Notes: a model not told the origin generated them from the letters alone. A DNA stretch of 64,000 bases from Gordionus sp. m RMFG-2023 (GCF_954871325.1 NC_088775.1:5071475-5135474), one strand, 5' to 3'. Counted from the first letter of the stretch, positions 1 to 13,619 are shown. Translations and numbers: made by a program.

Positions 1-380
1 ATCTCTTAAAAGCCTCTAAAAATAACGGTGAGTAAAACTCAAAGAAAAAGGCTAAGTGAACGACAAAGTGTCATTCCAAAGGCATTATCATTTGCGAATC
101 AATTAAATGAATATCTATAAAGACGTAATTTTTATTTTATAATAAAATATATATATTTTTTATTTTGTGCGCATTTCAAATAATATAATATTAGAATGGA
201 AATTTGATGAAAATTATTTAAATGTTATAAATATAAAGGCAACCTATTTTTCCTTTTTTTAAAAAAAATGTATTTGTAATTTTATGGAAATAAAATAAAT
301 TGTTATTCATTCCATATATGACGCACGAAAAAAAAAAAATTATGGCACCGTGGGCTATTCGAATTAATCAGTCTTAAAGT
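1..380. other. 3' flank of COX10, no gene seen
   Basis: AT-rich sequence downstream of the COX10 stop codon. I see no reading frame with recognisable content. A GTGAGT donor-like string near position 28 has no coding sequence in front of it. Confidence 0.5.
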
Positions 381-3300
381 CTATATTTTTCTATTTTTCT
401 GTGACGATATAGAGGTTTTGTAGACGAGTAATACGCCCAAAGTAAATGGTAAATAAATTAGTGAGTATCTGAATAGTTTCCTAAAAAAAAATATATATAT
501 TTTACATTAATACTATGTAATATACCTCAACTGAACGATGCATTCATTAAAGGTGCACGTCAATGAAAAACAGCTAGGGACGCCATTTTGGTTACTCATA
601 TCATTATTTAAAAAATTTTTAACGAGAGGCCAACTTATTCCTACGTCTGACGCAAATTTTATTAAAGAATTGCCCGATCATCGAGGATAATAAGGAAGAG
701 AGTTATCAATTCACTGGTAGTTTTTAACATGAGAATAATTACTCTACGGGTTACCAAAATGGCGGGTCCAGCTGATTCGCATCCAATGACGCTTTCAAAT
801 GCATTATCATGAATGCATCGTCAATCTGGGTATTATTATTTGTCATTGGTAAAGGTGAGATAATTCATTCTTTCATCCTAAATTTTTTTTTATTTACCTG
901 GAGGTTTTGCTGTCGGCAGCAAAATAAAATTTTCGCGATAAATGTATGTTGTAAAGACTTAGAGGTATTAAAAAAGATCCGGCGATCACAAAATATGTCC
1001 AAGGGTTAAAAAACGCGCGATTTTTCCGCTCGTCCTTCACAAGTTTTAAATTATTGTCGTCGGCGTAGACTCGGGCGGATATAACGTTAGCACCGCTTTT
1101 ACTGATCGAGTTAAATGTATAGGCGAAAAAATCTTTAACGCTTCTCAGATTCCTATCAATCGTCGAATCCGGAGTAAACCGGAACGAAATGAGGGTTAGC
1201 AAGGCAGTGACGATGACGAACGCGTAGAGAGAATGCAAAAAAGCAGTTTTGAGGCACAAGGCAGGGTTAGCGGCAGACATCATGCGATAGCCGGCACGAC
1301 AATATTCGTGTTTGAGGTTCCAACTCAGGGCGTTAAAGTGAGGGAATTGCCAGGTGTAGAGCAATGAGGCTAACAATAGGGCTACTGTTTATTTAATCAT
1401 CGTAAAAAAAATAATATTTAAAAAAATGGAATAATTGGTCTTTTAAACATTGAGTAATATTGTGAAGCAGCCTATTACAATCATGGCAAAAATGGAGAAT
1501 ATTTTGTTTTGTTGAGAAGAAAGATATCAAGACCAATATTTAAAAAAAAACGATTCGATATTAAATTTGTCTCCTTTCTTGTAATTTTAAGAAAAATTTC
1601 GAGTTTTTTTTTGTTGAAATCGCAAATAAAAATCAATAGCGGATCCGATTATTTTGTATGATTATCGGAATAGCCTTAATTTTGGCCACAGTTTTATCTC
1701 AATAATTTATGGACTACAATAACGTAAATAAATATACGAACTGGAAACGTCCTGAACACACGCGCCAATTTGTTCCGACGTCATGTTCGTTAACGCGGAG
1801 AGTTCCGGTATTCGATACCTAGCAAAATATCCTATGAGGGGCGGAACCGCTCCTACTACAGCTCCGATCCATGTGTTAAGGATAGTTGTTCTCTTGGAAC
1901 GAGTGTAGAAAGCGGTGTAAAGGGCCAAATTAAAAGCAGCGAGAAGACCAGAGATAGGGTTCACCCATAAGAAGAACGTGGCCAGACCTAGAAGAGCGGC
2001 AACAAGGGCGAAGCATATTGCATGTGGAGGGCTTCGCGAAATGTTAAGGTCAAATATATTTTATTTAGTTTCTATTTTGTAATGTTTGTGTAAGTTAAAA
2101 CCAGCCAAGGATATAGGTTGTAAGTCATCCGATTAAGAGTCATTGCCATCTTACTCAATCATTCAAAATTTAGACTGAAAATTTATAATTTAAGGAAAAA
2201 AGAATAATAAAAACCTTATAATTCCACTGACCAGGACCCTATTTTTTGTTCTGTTCATCTGCGAATCGTAAGGAATTTCGAGGAATTGGTTAATAGTATT
2301 GGCCGACGCTGACGTTAAAAATGTTCCCAGCATCGCGGCCACAAATATTTTAGAATCGAAAGCCCCTGGGGCCATCAAATACCCGCACATTTCCGTCATG
2401 ACTACCATACCTAATGGTTTTAAATCATAATATTTGCTGTAAAATATGTCAATTATAAAATACGCATTGTATATAATATTGGTCACCGTTCCAAATAGCT
2501 AAAAATTGGAAATCTCGTTTATATTTCCTAGAAAATTTTTAAGGTAAATTTGAAATTAATATTAATACCCTAACCCTAACTATTGAGTTTTTTTTTTAAA
2601 AATCGCTAAAATGCAAGCCACTCTAGCCATGTTGAACGAGAATATGGAAAAACGAGCTATTTCCAAAGAACCTAAAGTGAAGGTCCGACAGGATCCAATA
2701 CTGGAACTCCCGATTATTATGACAAAGAAACCCGTAGAGCTCCGGCAACAAGTAATTGATCTAACCTTGGACTCGATGGGATTTCTTTTCTCACACGATA
2801 AAATCGCTGAACATTATGACGGAGATTAACAAACCCCGACTCATTAAGATCGCTAAATATTTCATTAACTCAGAAGCCACCAGCATATTTGCTAAAAGGG
2901 AGAGATGTTTACGAGTTTCCGTCACTAAAGATAGTTGTCGAAGAGATAAAGGAGAACATGTCATATAAATTCCTAAGAGATATTGCATCAAAGGCCCGAA
3001 TCTACGCTAAAACAGTAGCGTGGGGATGGGAGCAAACTAAATGGGAACCCCAATCCTTGGTCTACAAGTTGGTCGTGGACCCCCACTGATCAAAACAAAG
3101 GTACTCTCTCGGGGCCCAACCTAGTCCAAGGATATGGACAAGGCCGTACCATTCAACCCCAGCGATTTTTTAAGAAAAACACAATTTAATAAAAGTGTCT
3201 TCCCTACCACCTATTAATTATTAATTTCAAATTTACTGTAAAAATTTTATAGGAGATACAAACGAGATTCCGAATTTTTAGCGATTCAGAACCTATCCCA

Positions 3301-5119
3301 TATAAAACAATTTTATTTTTAAAAAAAATCAATATTTCATTGCCAAAGTAAATATAATTTTATATTGGGATCATGTTTAAAATCAAGAATTTATGTGATG
3401 CAAGATCATATTGGAAGGGAAAATTTGATTTTCTTTTTTCCGTTTTTGATGAATAAGATATAGATTCCCATTTTTGCTAATGATTTTGGTAACAATGGGA
3501 TATCATCCCTGTTTATTTCTAAATACATCTTGCCAGAAATTACATTTTAGATAATTCCCAAAAAGTAGAGCAAAAAAATCAAAATATTATTTAAGTTATC
3601 CACCCAGGCCTTATTATTTTGTATACAAAGCTCACAGGATAGCCAAATGTGCTCATAGTAGAGCACTACAAAGTATAAATTCAATAAACCCACAGTAGGT
3701 CATTAGTGTTATGCCTTTGGCTTAATTCTGAGATATTGAAGATTTCTACTTACTTAAGGATGTTTAAAAGCTAAGTTTTGATTCTTAGGGGGGGGGGGGT
3801 TAATAAAAAATGAAATGATACATCAAAATAAATTAAATTGACATTTTTATTTATTGAATAAGCTAATTAATGTTTTTAAAATAAGTTTACACTGCATTTA
3901 TAGTAAGCATGATTCACTTGAGCTATGCTAAAATAATCAATAACAAAATCACAGCTGATTTGCCAAAACTATAACATTAGAATATATGTAAACAGTAGTT
4001 GTGATCATTCCACTCCATATTTATTAAATATACCCATTATTGACTTTTGTAAATCAAACAATGATTAATTTAACATCACTTGAGAAAATCACACTTACTA
4101 TAAATGAGACTTTAGGGATGCTAAAAAATTAGAGGGGGCTAATGTTTTATTTTAGGGACATCAACCCTTTATCTAAAGATCAGTGCAGCCCAGTCCACCA
4201 GGTTGCTGGGAGGAAGAGTTTTATGGCCAAGACAAATAAATTGTTCAAAATATTTTTTTGGGCTAAAGTTTTGAATGATCTAAAAGCTGATAATTAGGCA
4301 AATTTATGTAATTTTCCTTCATTAAAAAAATATTTGCAGGCCAAGCTGGGGAAAAATTTTTTGGGGTTAGGCTGGAAAAATGTTCAAAATATTTTTTACA
4401 GGTTAGGCCACAGTTTATAAGATAATGATTGGACAAATGGTTTTCTTTCATAAAAAATTATTACAGCAGAGGCCATATAATCTTTACAAAATAGCTCAGC
4501 TAAGTAAAAAATAATTACAGGTTATGCCAGGCCAAATACCTATATTAAAATTTTTATAGGCCAGGCCACCTCTACCTTTCATGAGAATTAATTTGAATGT
4601 ATCTTAATTTAGTGCAAACTTTTTTAAACTGTAATTCATTTCATAATATTTAAATATATATTTACTTGTTAATCTAGATTTAGATAATTTAAGATAAATT
4701 TGAGGTATTTGTTTGATTGTATAAGAATTCTGCTTTTTATAATTATCAGAAATTTTAAGCACATTATTATCAATATCTGATTGTTGTATAACTATGTTGG
4801 ATAATTTTAAGGATTCATATATGTTATTTAGTTTAGGATCCATTATAAGATTGTAGTTGTTTGTATTTAATATTCTATCTTTATTTTCAATATAGTAATC
4901 TTTCCCAATAAATATATCATTGATTAATAATGACTTAAAATTCTTATCAGAAAATGCAATACAGGGATTTTCTACATTTAAGGGGAACATATCTATTGGC
5001 ACAGCTTTAGTATCTTTAATTTCTTCCTTAAATTTATGATTACTATTTGACCAGATGTTATCCATTATGATAGGAATATTTGGCAAAGAAGTCTTTTGAG
5101 ATACCTTTGTGGACAGCAT
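381..5119 (-). CDS. COX10: Protoheme IX farnesyltransferase (COX10), five exons, complete
   Basis: COX10 transfers a farnesyl group to heme b to give heme O, the first step to heme A for cytochrome c oxidase, in the mitochondrial inner membrane. Exons, in transcript order: 5119-4666, 2410-2215, 2031-1742, 1381-898, 480-381. They sum to 1,524 nt, 507 residues plus stop, with phases agreeing at every join. The family motifs run in order: SKSRLT ending exon 1, NQFLEIPYDSQMNRTKNR in exon 2, NTWIGAVVGAVPP in exon 3, LYTWQFPHFNALSW and GYRMMS in exon 4, and SLIYLP at the C-terminal helix in exon 5. Several hydrophobic helices follow the UbiA pattern. The first ~150 residues are Lys- and Asn-rich and probably include the mitochondrial targeting region. 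An in-frame TAA lies just upstream of the chosen ATG. A loop in exon 4 between two helices is about 55 residues longer than in the human protein. Intron donors are GTAAAT, GTTTTT, GTTCGT and GTAAAT; the exon 3 donor is the least certain. Confidence 0.95.
530..870 (+). mobile_element. MITE family B, copy 1 (COX10 intron 4)
   Basis: About 330 bp repeated at 33905-34205 (inverted), 44215-44535 and, shortened, at 13620-13865. Near each end lies a CAGCT(G/A) followed within about ten bases by GCCATTTTGGT, in opposite orientations, giving imperfect terminal inverted repeats. The right end stops about 30 bp from the exon 4 splice donor at 896-897. No transposase is present, so it is non-autonomous; the superfamily is not clear. 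Confidence 0.7.
2498..3290 (+). mobile_element. Unidentified ~0.8 kb element with long inverted ends, inside COX10 intron 1
   Basis: The stretch from about 2498 (GCTAAAAATTGGAAATCTCG) is repeated inverted, ending about 3290 (reverse complement GCTAAAAATTCGGAATCTCG). Similarity continues inward past AAATTTGAAATTAAT, about 75 bp well matched and about 110 bp loosely matched, and may reach a little outside. The interior is richer in GC than the surrounding intron and coding-like on the plus strand: 2611-2829 reads as 72 residues, and further open stretches to about 3089 lie in other frames. I do not recognise the protein. It looks like an old DNA-type element or a small captured gene between inverted repeats. 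No target duplication could be fixed. Confidence 0.5.
3291..4665. other. Rest of COX10 intron 1, with degenerate GGCC-rich repeats
   Basis: No coding sequence seen. A poly-G run of about 11 lies near 3789. From about 4180 to 4590 short variants of CAGGCCAGGCC and GGCTGGAAAAA recur every 60-80 bp, resembling the subterminal repeats of the GGGCCGGGCC hAT elements elsewhere in the window but more decayed. Ends resembling CAGTGCAGCCC and CACCTCTACC would suit a hAT relic; this is tentative. Confidence 0.35.
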
Positions 5120-6569
5120 CTTACTTTTAAGCTTTAATTATTTTATATTTAGTTCTTATATAAATATGCAAATAATTACTTTACAATATGTGTAACATTT
5201 AATATTGCTTTGTAAAGCTTGTTTACATGCAAATTTAAACAATAACATAATGAATTTATAATATTTCCCTCATTTCATATCAAGCGCTTCATCGTGCTTT
5301 TTTTAAATACATGCTTGATGTATTGAAAATTTTGTTTATACTATATGTATAATGGTCGATTCATCGAAATTTGTGTATCAACACCAATTATCTTGTGATA
5401 TGACATTTAAGTTTCATCTATAAATTATTTAGATTTTAATTTATATAGAACTTTCAAAAAAAATTTAGTTTCAATTCATGAATAAAATATTTTCATGAGA
5501 AAAAAAATGGAATACATACATAAGTAGATTTGTATAAACCATAACTCCAATTCAAATGTATAAATGTTAATCCAGCTAAGTATCTTATTCCATTAAAAAG
5601 GTGGCCAAATGTGGTATATTACTTGATAGTTAGACTATATATTTTTAAATATGTTATCAAAATATATTATATATAAGATCAAATTTTTATTATTGTAATT
5701 ATTAAATACTGGATAAAGTATCTACGCAGTTAAGGATTTTATAGAGTCGTTTCATAATTTGAATCATTAGCAATTATTTGCTTCTCGCTGAATGGCAAAT
5801 CTAAATTCTTCGGCCAATTTTATTTTTGAAAAATAAATATATAGGAAAGAATTTCTAAAATAAAAAAAAACTATTTAATCTTACTAGTTGTGGATGAGTT
5901 TAATTTTGAAATAAAGCGACATCTGTTAATATTCTCTTACATGTAAATATTATAATCTGTTCCTAATAATTAAAATTTTTCAAATATCAGTCATTCAATA
6001 AAAAAAATGGTTCTCTGAAAAAAGGACACCGAAAAACTGGATTATAAAATACCTTAAAATATTATTTTTTTCGAAATAGATTGATTACTCTAAATCACAA
6101 CTTACCTAATTGAAAAAAATTTAATTTCTGTTTATACATTTAAAAATCTTGTTTAAATTGAACTATTAATTACCTATAGTTCAAAAAGATATTTATATCT
6201 AGTAAAGGTCAAAGCTCCGGTCCTATAGGTCTTAGACCAGGATCGGACCGATCATTAAATTTTTGCGGTCTGGATTGGTTTTTTATTAAAATTTAAGTTT
6301 ACTTTAATTCCCATATTTATAAATTTTGAGTTAATTTTTATTTTTGTAAATTTTGAGTTAATTTTTACTTACAAAAAAAACCATAAGTTTGCCAAAGAAG
6401 ACATTTTTCTTATGATTCCAATCAATAAACAAGAATTAATATGGATATAAAAAGGAAATTATTTTTAAAATTACAAGAAAAAAGACCTGTCTTTTTATTT
6501 AGGTTAACGGCCTAGAACAATCATTTTTAAAAATCGTGGTTAAGTCCGGAATGTCTTGATTGCAATCAT

Positions 6570-6790
6570 AATTATTAATCTAAGTGGTCGGGTCTACATC
6601 CTGGGCCGTTAGGAATATATTTCTATAAACACAATATATATATATATAGGTATCAAATAAGGAGTAATTTAAATATTCTGAATGTCATCATAATTGTTGT
6701 GGGCGGATTTAGGCCTTTGTGGGCAGGAGTATTTTTATCAACACAATATATCAATATGGGTATTAAGCTAAAGATAATTAAAATATCTTT
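6570..6790. repeat. Diverged tandem pair, ~110 bp unit
   Basis: Two adjacent stretches share a layout: GTGG(T/G)CGG at the start, a GGGC box, then (A/C)AACACAATATAT(A/C) and GGTAT(C/T)AA with a run into AATTTAAATAT or AATTAAAATAT. About 110 bp apart and diverged. Confidence 0.4.
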
Positions 6791-7664
6791 TCACTATAAG
6801 ATTAATACGTTAATTGGAAATTTAGATCTAGTGGATTTGGAATTCAAGAGAATTTTCAATGATACAAAATTTATAAAATTCAAATTTTTTTTCTCGCTAA
6901 ATGTTCTAAAATCATGCTTACCTTTAGTTTAAAAATGGAAATAATTAAAAATCATATTAATTTATTGTTAAAAAAAATTGATTGGGCATAGCTTCGCAGC
7001 TGGCGAGCATATAAATTAAATAATATAAATTAGGAAATATATTGCAGGAACGTCAATCAATTTGAATATTACTTTTGTGTATATTTTCATATAAAGGATT
7101 TATTATTTGTTTTTATATTTTTTTTAGGTTTGAATTGATTAGAAATAAAAAGGATTATTGTAGTACAAATATTGCGTTTTAATAAATAGCTACAAAAATA
7201 AAATAAAATAGCATATATTTTGCCGAAATGAATCCCCCACAGCTAGGTAATGAGGGTTCAGAAACTTCTAAATTCTAAGATAGGCAAAATATTATACCTT
7301 GGGAGATATATATTTTTAAAAAAATTTGGGATATTATTTGTTCGTCCAGGATTTCTTACTATATGATTGTGCTCCAGTGGTCTTGGGCACTAAATCGCAT
7401 AGTAATATTTATGACTAAGAATATTATAACTGGAAAAATGGGTTTTTGTATAAAGTTCAAAAAATGGAATTCAGGAGTAGATATAATTAGATGTATTTTT
7501 TAAAAATTTTTCTAAGGTGCTACTGGTTCAATTTAATTTTGACACTTAATTTCTGCTTATAAGTTTGTTTTAAATACTTATTTTCTTGTTGTTTTATTAT
7601 CGTGTTTTTTTGAAAAAAAATTCATTTACTTATTAGTCAGTATAGTCAAAGCTAAACTGCGGGC

Positions 7665-7835
7665 TGTTTGGTAATAAGTCTAATATTGTTATAGCTGTAT
7701 TTGAGAAGATTTTTAAAAACAGCTAACTCAATATTTTAGCCAGAAAAATATCGATAAAACCTCGAGATTTCGCTAATAGGTATCCAAACCTTTGTGCCAT
7801 CTATGAACAAAATCTTCAGATCTGGCCCAGCCGGA
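7665..7835. mobile_element. MITE family A relic
   Basis: Contains the core words of family A in order: ACAGCTAACTCAATATTTTA, GCCAGAAAAATAT, CCTCGAGATTTCGCTAATAG and GCCATCTATGAACAAAATCT. Ends are decayed. Confidence 0.6.
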
Positions 7836-10800
7836 ACCCAATTTATTAAAAAAAAAATAAATATTTGAAGATATCTAATATTAATTATAAAACAAATTTC
7901 AAGGACTTTGCGTCATAGCTTTCCTCCTATGGTAGAAGTGGCTTATTTAAGGCAAATGCCTTCCAATATCAATGAAACTTATCATTATTTATTTGGACAT
8001 TAGTTAAAAATAAAGGTGTCAGCTGGCAAGAGCATTGTGCAGTAACCAATACTAAAGTATACATGCTTTTCCTTTTATTTATATATTATATAAAATAAAC
8101 AAAATTATATAATGTATTAGAGACCTGCAATAGGTGATCTTACCCCCTCCCCCAAGATTTGAATTGGGTTTAGTCTAGGCCTATTTTTAAAAAAATTTCT
8201 TTGAACTATCTAAAATTTTGAAGTAGGCTTAATGAAATTTAGCCCTGATGTTTCTCTATTATATATAGCTATACAATTATAGAATAACAAAAAATAATCA
8301 ATCTGTTAAAAAAACAGAACAATCAGATGCAATCATTTAATATCAGACAGACAAAAAATAAGTAATTTTTTATTAGTTTTTAGGAAAAGGGTCATTTTAT
8401 ATTTAATTTATTCGTGATAATTTTTAATGTTAAATATTTTGCACAATATTACATCATTTTATAGAAATATTAATATAAAATATGCTCAACAATTGGTCAT
8501 GACATCATGCCTGGTTTGATGTGATAGCAAACTATTCAGTTGATTGAGCAGTTAAAGGCCATAATGAATAATTAGGGTCACTTATATATAACTTTTGATA
8601 ACCACAACCTAAACACACAATAGAGCACCTGGAATATGGTTGACAATTTGCTTTATCTACATATTTTAAGATATAATTAGTACAATGTTAATGCATACTT
8701 TTCCTTTTTTGTCTGATTCTGCAAGATATTCCAGGTATAAGAATAAGGTGACAATATTTACACAGTTTTCTTTTGATATTAATAGATCTAATTTAAAATT
8801 ATAAATTTGGCATCTTATTCTATGCTACAATCTTATCACAGATTTTTTGGCAATCTCTTTTATCATGTGCCCATAATATCTTGCCTGATTGATATTACTT
8901 TTATCTTGTTCCAAAAGTTGATGAGCTGCCTAATCCCAAGTTATTTTGTTAAATTTATTAGTATACCTGGTACAAAAAATTGATTCTTTCAAAAGCGTCA
9001 TCGTTAATTTTCATTGTTCAATAAGTGACGTGTGTCAAATATCGACAAATATATTTTTAACACATGATTAACATATATGGAATATAAAAATTTCTATATG
9101 TATATTTAAAATTAAATTTCTAAATAAAATTTTTAATTTGGAAATATTTAAATTAAGCAAGAATTATTTCCGAAGTAACAATGGTTACATCCTAAATTAA
9201 CCAAAGGATAAGATCTTAGACATAAACAGAGGAGGTTAGAGGTGGGAGGTGAAAAAAAGATTTAACTAATCATATGCTACTTTAGAACCATTGATATGAA
9301 AATCAGGCTTTCCATTTTTTAGATGTTCAAGAATTAAAATATAATAAGGTATAACCAAATCATAAGTAGGCTCCTCCCCACATACTATATTTGTATTTCA
9401 TAAAGCCAATTGGATAGCTTTAATTTTTATAAGCCTCCTATTTCTTTATGTTAACAAAGATTAGGTTATTCCCTAATTATAAATATTAGTTTACTTCTGA
9501 TATTTGTTTATCTTGAAGAAGTATAATATGAGTTATTACTTTAGTGACTAATTTTGTCATAACCAGTTTAACAATATGCCTCTTTCAATTATTTGGTAGG
9601 TGCTATTCCACCTTATTTCACAATTTAATTTTGATCTTAAAAAAAAATAGAGGAGGGTGTAATGAACTATATATATATTTTTAAATAAATTTAAATTTAC
9701 GAATCATTCTAATAATGGTTCTCAGATTTAAAATTAAAAGGTCTAAAAATTTTTAAATTTATTTGGAAATCAAATTAATTAAATGGACAACGCATCGGAT
9801 ATGCCCATATCCAAAATAATATTATTAACTCAAATATTATCATCAATATATGGGGCTGTTCAAAATAATAACCTGTGTTGGGTTTGTCCAAATGTCAGAT
9901 GAAAAATTATCTGACTTTTAGTTTTAGATATTTTTGCTTTTCCAACTGTTCTTTTCCTGTAAATGTATTATACAATTCAAGATTAGAGCATATTGATTTT
10001 ACAGAAAAATCAAGACTACTTATAAAATCTTTTGTATTAACCAGTTTTAAAATATATCTTATTATTTATAAATAACTAGCAAATTATCTTTAAAAATTTT
10101 TTTAGATAAGGAAATTGGTGATGTAGGCTTTAGAAAAATGTCAATTTTATTACACTTTTTACTGAGGTGTGAATAGAATAATAATTAATAAGAAGGGATG
10201 TTATTTTGCCTTTATATTTTATAATGCTTTTGCAATGATTGCAAGTAGCCTTTTGTCTTTATTTATTATTTCATCAGAAGCATTTTCCTCTATCATAATT
10301 AGGCTAGCTAACAATAATTTATTGTAGAAATGTATTATGATTTTATATACATTTGCTTTATGTAATTTTTTAATAATTTATTATAGTGATTCAAAAAATA
10401 AATTCTCCTGAGATTCAAAAAAATACAGCAAATAAAAATTTAAATATTGCTTAAATTTTCATTTCAGAGATTTTTAAATTTGTACTGGTCTTTTTATGAT
10501 CACATCACCTGTCAGGTTGGCAGGTTATCAAATAAAAATCACAAATATTAGATTTATTAAAATAAATTTATTAAATAGTCGAATTATTCGTTTTATTCGA
10601 ATAAATGTTCATTAGTATTCGGATAAAGCAAATAATTTATTATTCATATTAGTAATTAATTCGAATTTATTTTTTGAATAGATCTATTAGACACCATCAT
10701 CAATACACATACTATTATTTAAATAACATATTTTTACCTATTTTCTAAATTCCATCTCAATAAAATTTGTCAAATAGTCAATTATATATATAAATAAAAT

Positions 10801-12418
10801 TTTTGAATGATCACCTGGCTAAATAAATGATAAAACATTTTATTAACCTTAAAATTAAAAAGAAACTATACATATTAGAAGCGTAAAAATATTTATGAAC
10901 GGCTATCAAATCATTATCTAATCACGGATTTTTTCTTACCAAAATATACTTTAAATATCCATTTTAAAATGAGGATCATGACAAATGTCCCACTTTTGGG
11001 AATTGCAATATCACTGTAACTATACCAAAAAATATATTTAAAATATCCTAAATTTTAGTTAATAGGTTTTCATTTTAAGACATATAATTTCGTTGTGATA
11101 TCGTATAGGTTCCTCGGTGGAATAATAAATAAATTAGTAAAAGAATTGATATTGTAATTTTATTCGCGAAGTCAAAATAAAAGAATAATTATGTTATATC
11201 ATTGGGAAACGACGTTATTCAAAACAATCGTCAAATGTAAATTGATCATTTTTTATATCATATCTTGTGGGGGTGATATCATCAGCCTCTTGGACATGGT
11301 TGGAATAGGTAAGATCAAAGGTTAGAGAGATATTATTTGACCATACTGTAAAATACCTTAGTAAACTGAAAATTCTGCAGTTGATATATTCTAAAATAAA
11401 TGATTTATTTCAAAAATGGGCGAAAATATAGAAAATATAGAAAATTACTCTAAAAGTAATGATATAAATTTAAAAAAATAAATAAAACTAAAAGAAAAAA
11501 AAAACACAAATTATAGAATAAATTACTCCAGAAAAATAGAAGATGCTTAAATTGACGATTGACGAAAATAAATTTTTTTTACCATAATATGAAATAGAAA
11601 TGTTATGAGTATATTTTTGAATTTATTATAATTTTCAAACGATGACAAATACGTTTCTTTATTTATTATTAAAAAATGGATTTTAAATGTAAATCCATGA
11701 TTTATTTAATTTAAAATTGTGATCCGAGTAGCGAAAAAAAAATTAACATTTTATCCATTTTAATCCAATAACTTTTTTTTCCTATTTACCTAGAGATATC
11801 AGTTCAAGATTGTGAAGGATATTTTTTTTATCATGTAAAGGAATATATAAATCCTTGCTTAGCCACGAAGCCCATTAATTAAAAACAATACATGCACAAA
11901 ATTGTTTACAGTTATATTAATAATATTTTTAAACGCTACTTAGCTACTATCAAAAAAAGGAGCTCTCTAAAAAAAATAAATCGCTATTATTTATAGCCAC
12001 TGGCGCGCTACTTGTAGGGAGCTACTTTAACAACTCTTAATTGTCCAATTATAATAATGCTCAAATTTATTATATGCTCTGTAAAACGTTTGTTATTAAT
12101 TGATAAAAATTGATTAGCTAAAAGTATTCTTCAAAGTATTTATCATGTGCCAAATGTTTTCGACGAAGTATTTGCATTTTTAAATATTTTTATAGAAATT
12201 TTTTTTTGTAGGTGTATATTTAGTATATTTATACTAAAAAATTAGCCCAACCCTGTATATAATAAAAAATATAAAAATTTATATAGATTGTTTCTTTTAA
12301 AATGACCCCGAAAGAAATAATATTTAAAAGAGGAGTAGAAAATAATATCAAAAAACAAGAAGTAGAACCAGAAACACAAAAAAAAACAAAAAAAATTGGA
12401 AACTAAAAAATTTTTTTT

Positions 12419-13428
12419 TAGAGGTCTGCAATGGATGGGTTTTTAGTCCTAAAAACCGCCCGTTCAATACTTTAAAAAATTTAACCCGCCCGCCCAAACC
12501 GTCCCTAAAATTCCGCCCGTATATTTTATAAAAAAAATTTAACCCACGAGTCCCATATAAAATTTAAATAAGCTCATTCTTCCAATTTTTTTAAGCATCC
12601 ATTAAAAAAAAATGATATAGTTTCAGCGTTACATACCTTCAAAAAAGTTTTATAATTTAGGACATTGCTATACTAAGCATAAAAAAAAATAATATTCAAC
12701 GTAAATTAAGGATAAGGAATATTTGATCTAATAAAATATTTATGTATATAAAATTAATGTATATTGATAAACTAAAAACCTTCCAGCAATGCTAATTCCT
12801 CGTTCAGAAGAAGCACTGATTGCTGGAATTGCCAATATTTTTTCTAGCCAATCTTGATAGTTTTTGTTTGATCAATCTTTTTACTTTTCATTTCCATCAA
12901 AGTAAGATATTCGTTTGATGTATATCCTTCTATTCAAGTGAGATATTTAAATTAAAAGTGAAAGCATTTAATAAATTTTTTAAAAAGTAAAATTAAATTA
13001 ATTGTTTATAAATTGTAAACTAAACTAAGTAAGCCTAAAATATGACTAAATTATATAAAAGCTCGTTACTTTAAGATTCAAATACTTTGTTATGTCATTA
13101 GGTAATGCTCTCCTCTGTCAGCCACAACATTGCATTTTACAATTTAAATTTAATTCTCTTTGCTTTTTGGGCAAACGGGTAAAATCAGATTCTCATATCA
13201 CGTTGATGTTATATTCTTCCATGCAAATCATGTCCAACATATTTTCAATATATTTTTTTTATCTGAGTAATTTTCTTCTATGACAACATCTTCAGTTATC
13301 GGCACATTCGGCAATTAAAAATATTGAAATTTCAAGGAGCATATTATTTTGTTGTAATTTTTTTTATCTTAACCCGCCCGCCCGTTTGCCCATGGAGAAG
13401 CTTAAACCCCACCCAATGCGGACCTCTA
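12419..13428 (-). mobile_element. Internally deleted hAT transposon with transposase C-terminal remnant
   Basis: Ends are inverted: TAGAGGTCTGCAATGG at the left and the reverse complement of CCAATGCGGACCTCTA at the right, each followed by CCCGCCCGCC-type subterminal repeats. About 1,010 bp. At about 12853-12779 on the minus strand a frame reads ILAIPAISASSERGISIAGR, the hallmark of the hAT C-terminal dimerisation region (ASSERxFSxAG). The rest of the transposase is missing or unreadable. An 8-bp target duplication is not evident. Confidence 0.8.
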
Positions 13429-13619
13429 GTTTGGATATACACACATCAAGAAATAATATATTTTTATAAATTTTTTTAGTACCAAAATTTTGTTATAAAA
13501 TAAATTAATATTGTAAAAGGTGAAACAAAGAATTTTAACGATAAAAATTTGTATTTGTGTTTTTGTTAGAAATTTTTAAGTTGGTCTCTCACAATTACTT
13601 ACCTATATTGAACGTTTTA

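Larger units (their letters stand above)
5120..12418. other. Gene-poor AT-rich intergenic DNA
   Basis: No gene recognised. Scattered relics only: a GGTCCGGTCC-type patch at about 6200-6620, a tandem pair near 6570-6790, a MITE family A relic at 7665-7835, a patch of ATTCGAATA-like palindromes at 10560-10690, and a GC-rich patch at 11935-12035 with GTAGC-type inverted motifs that may be another MITE. Confidence 0.5.

Noticed and set aside
1-60. Possible exon ending at a GTGAGT donor
   Set aside because: No coding content or known family in the 27 bases before it.
2568-2580. Telomeric repeat (CCCTAACCCTAA)
   Set aside because: Only two units, inside the inverted end of the intron element; too short to call an interstitial telomere.
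4604-4665. C-terminal extension of COX10 exon 1 frame (KYIFKYYEM...)
   Set aside because: It is read-through past the GTAAAT donor into intron 1; the spliced frame gives SKSRLT-SMVVMTEM, which fits the family.
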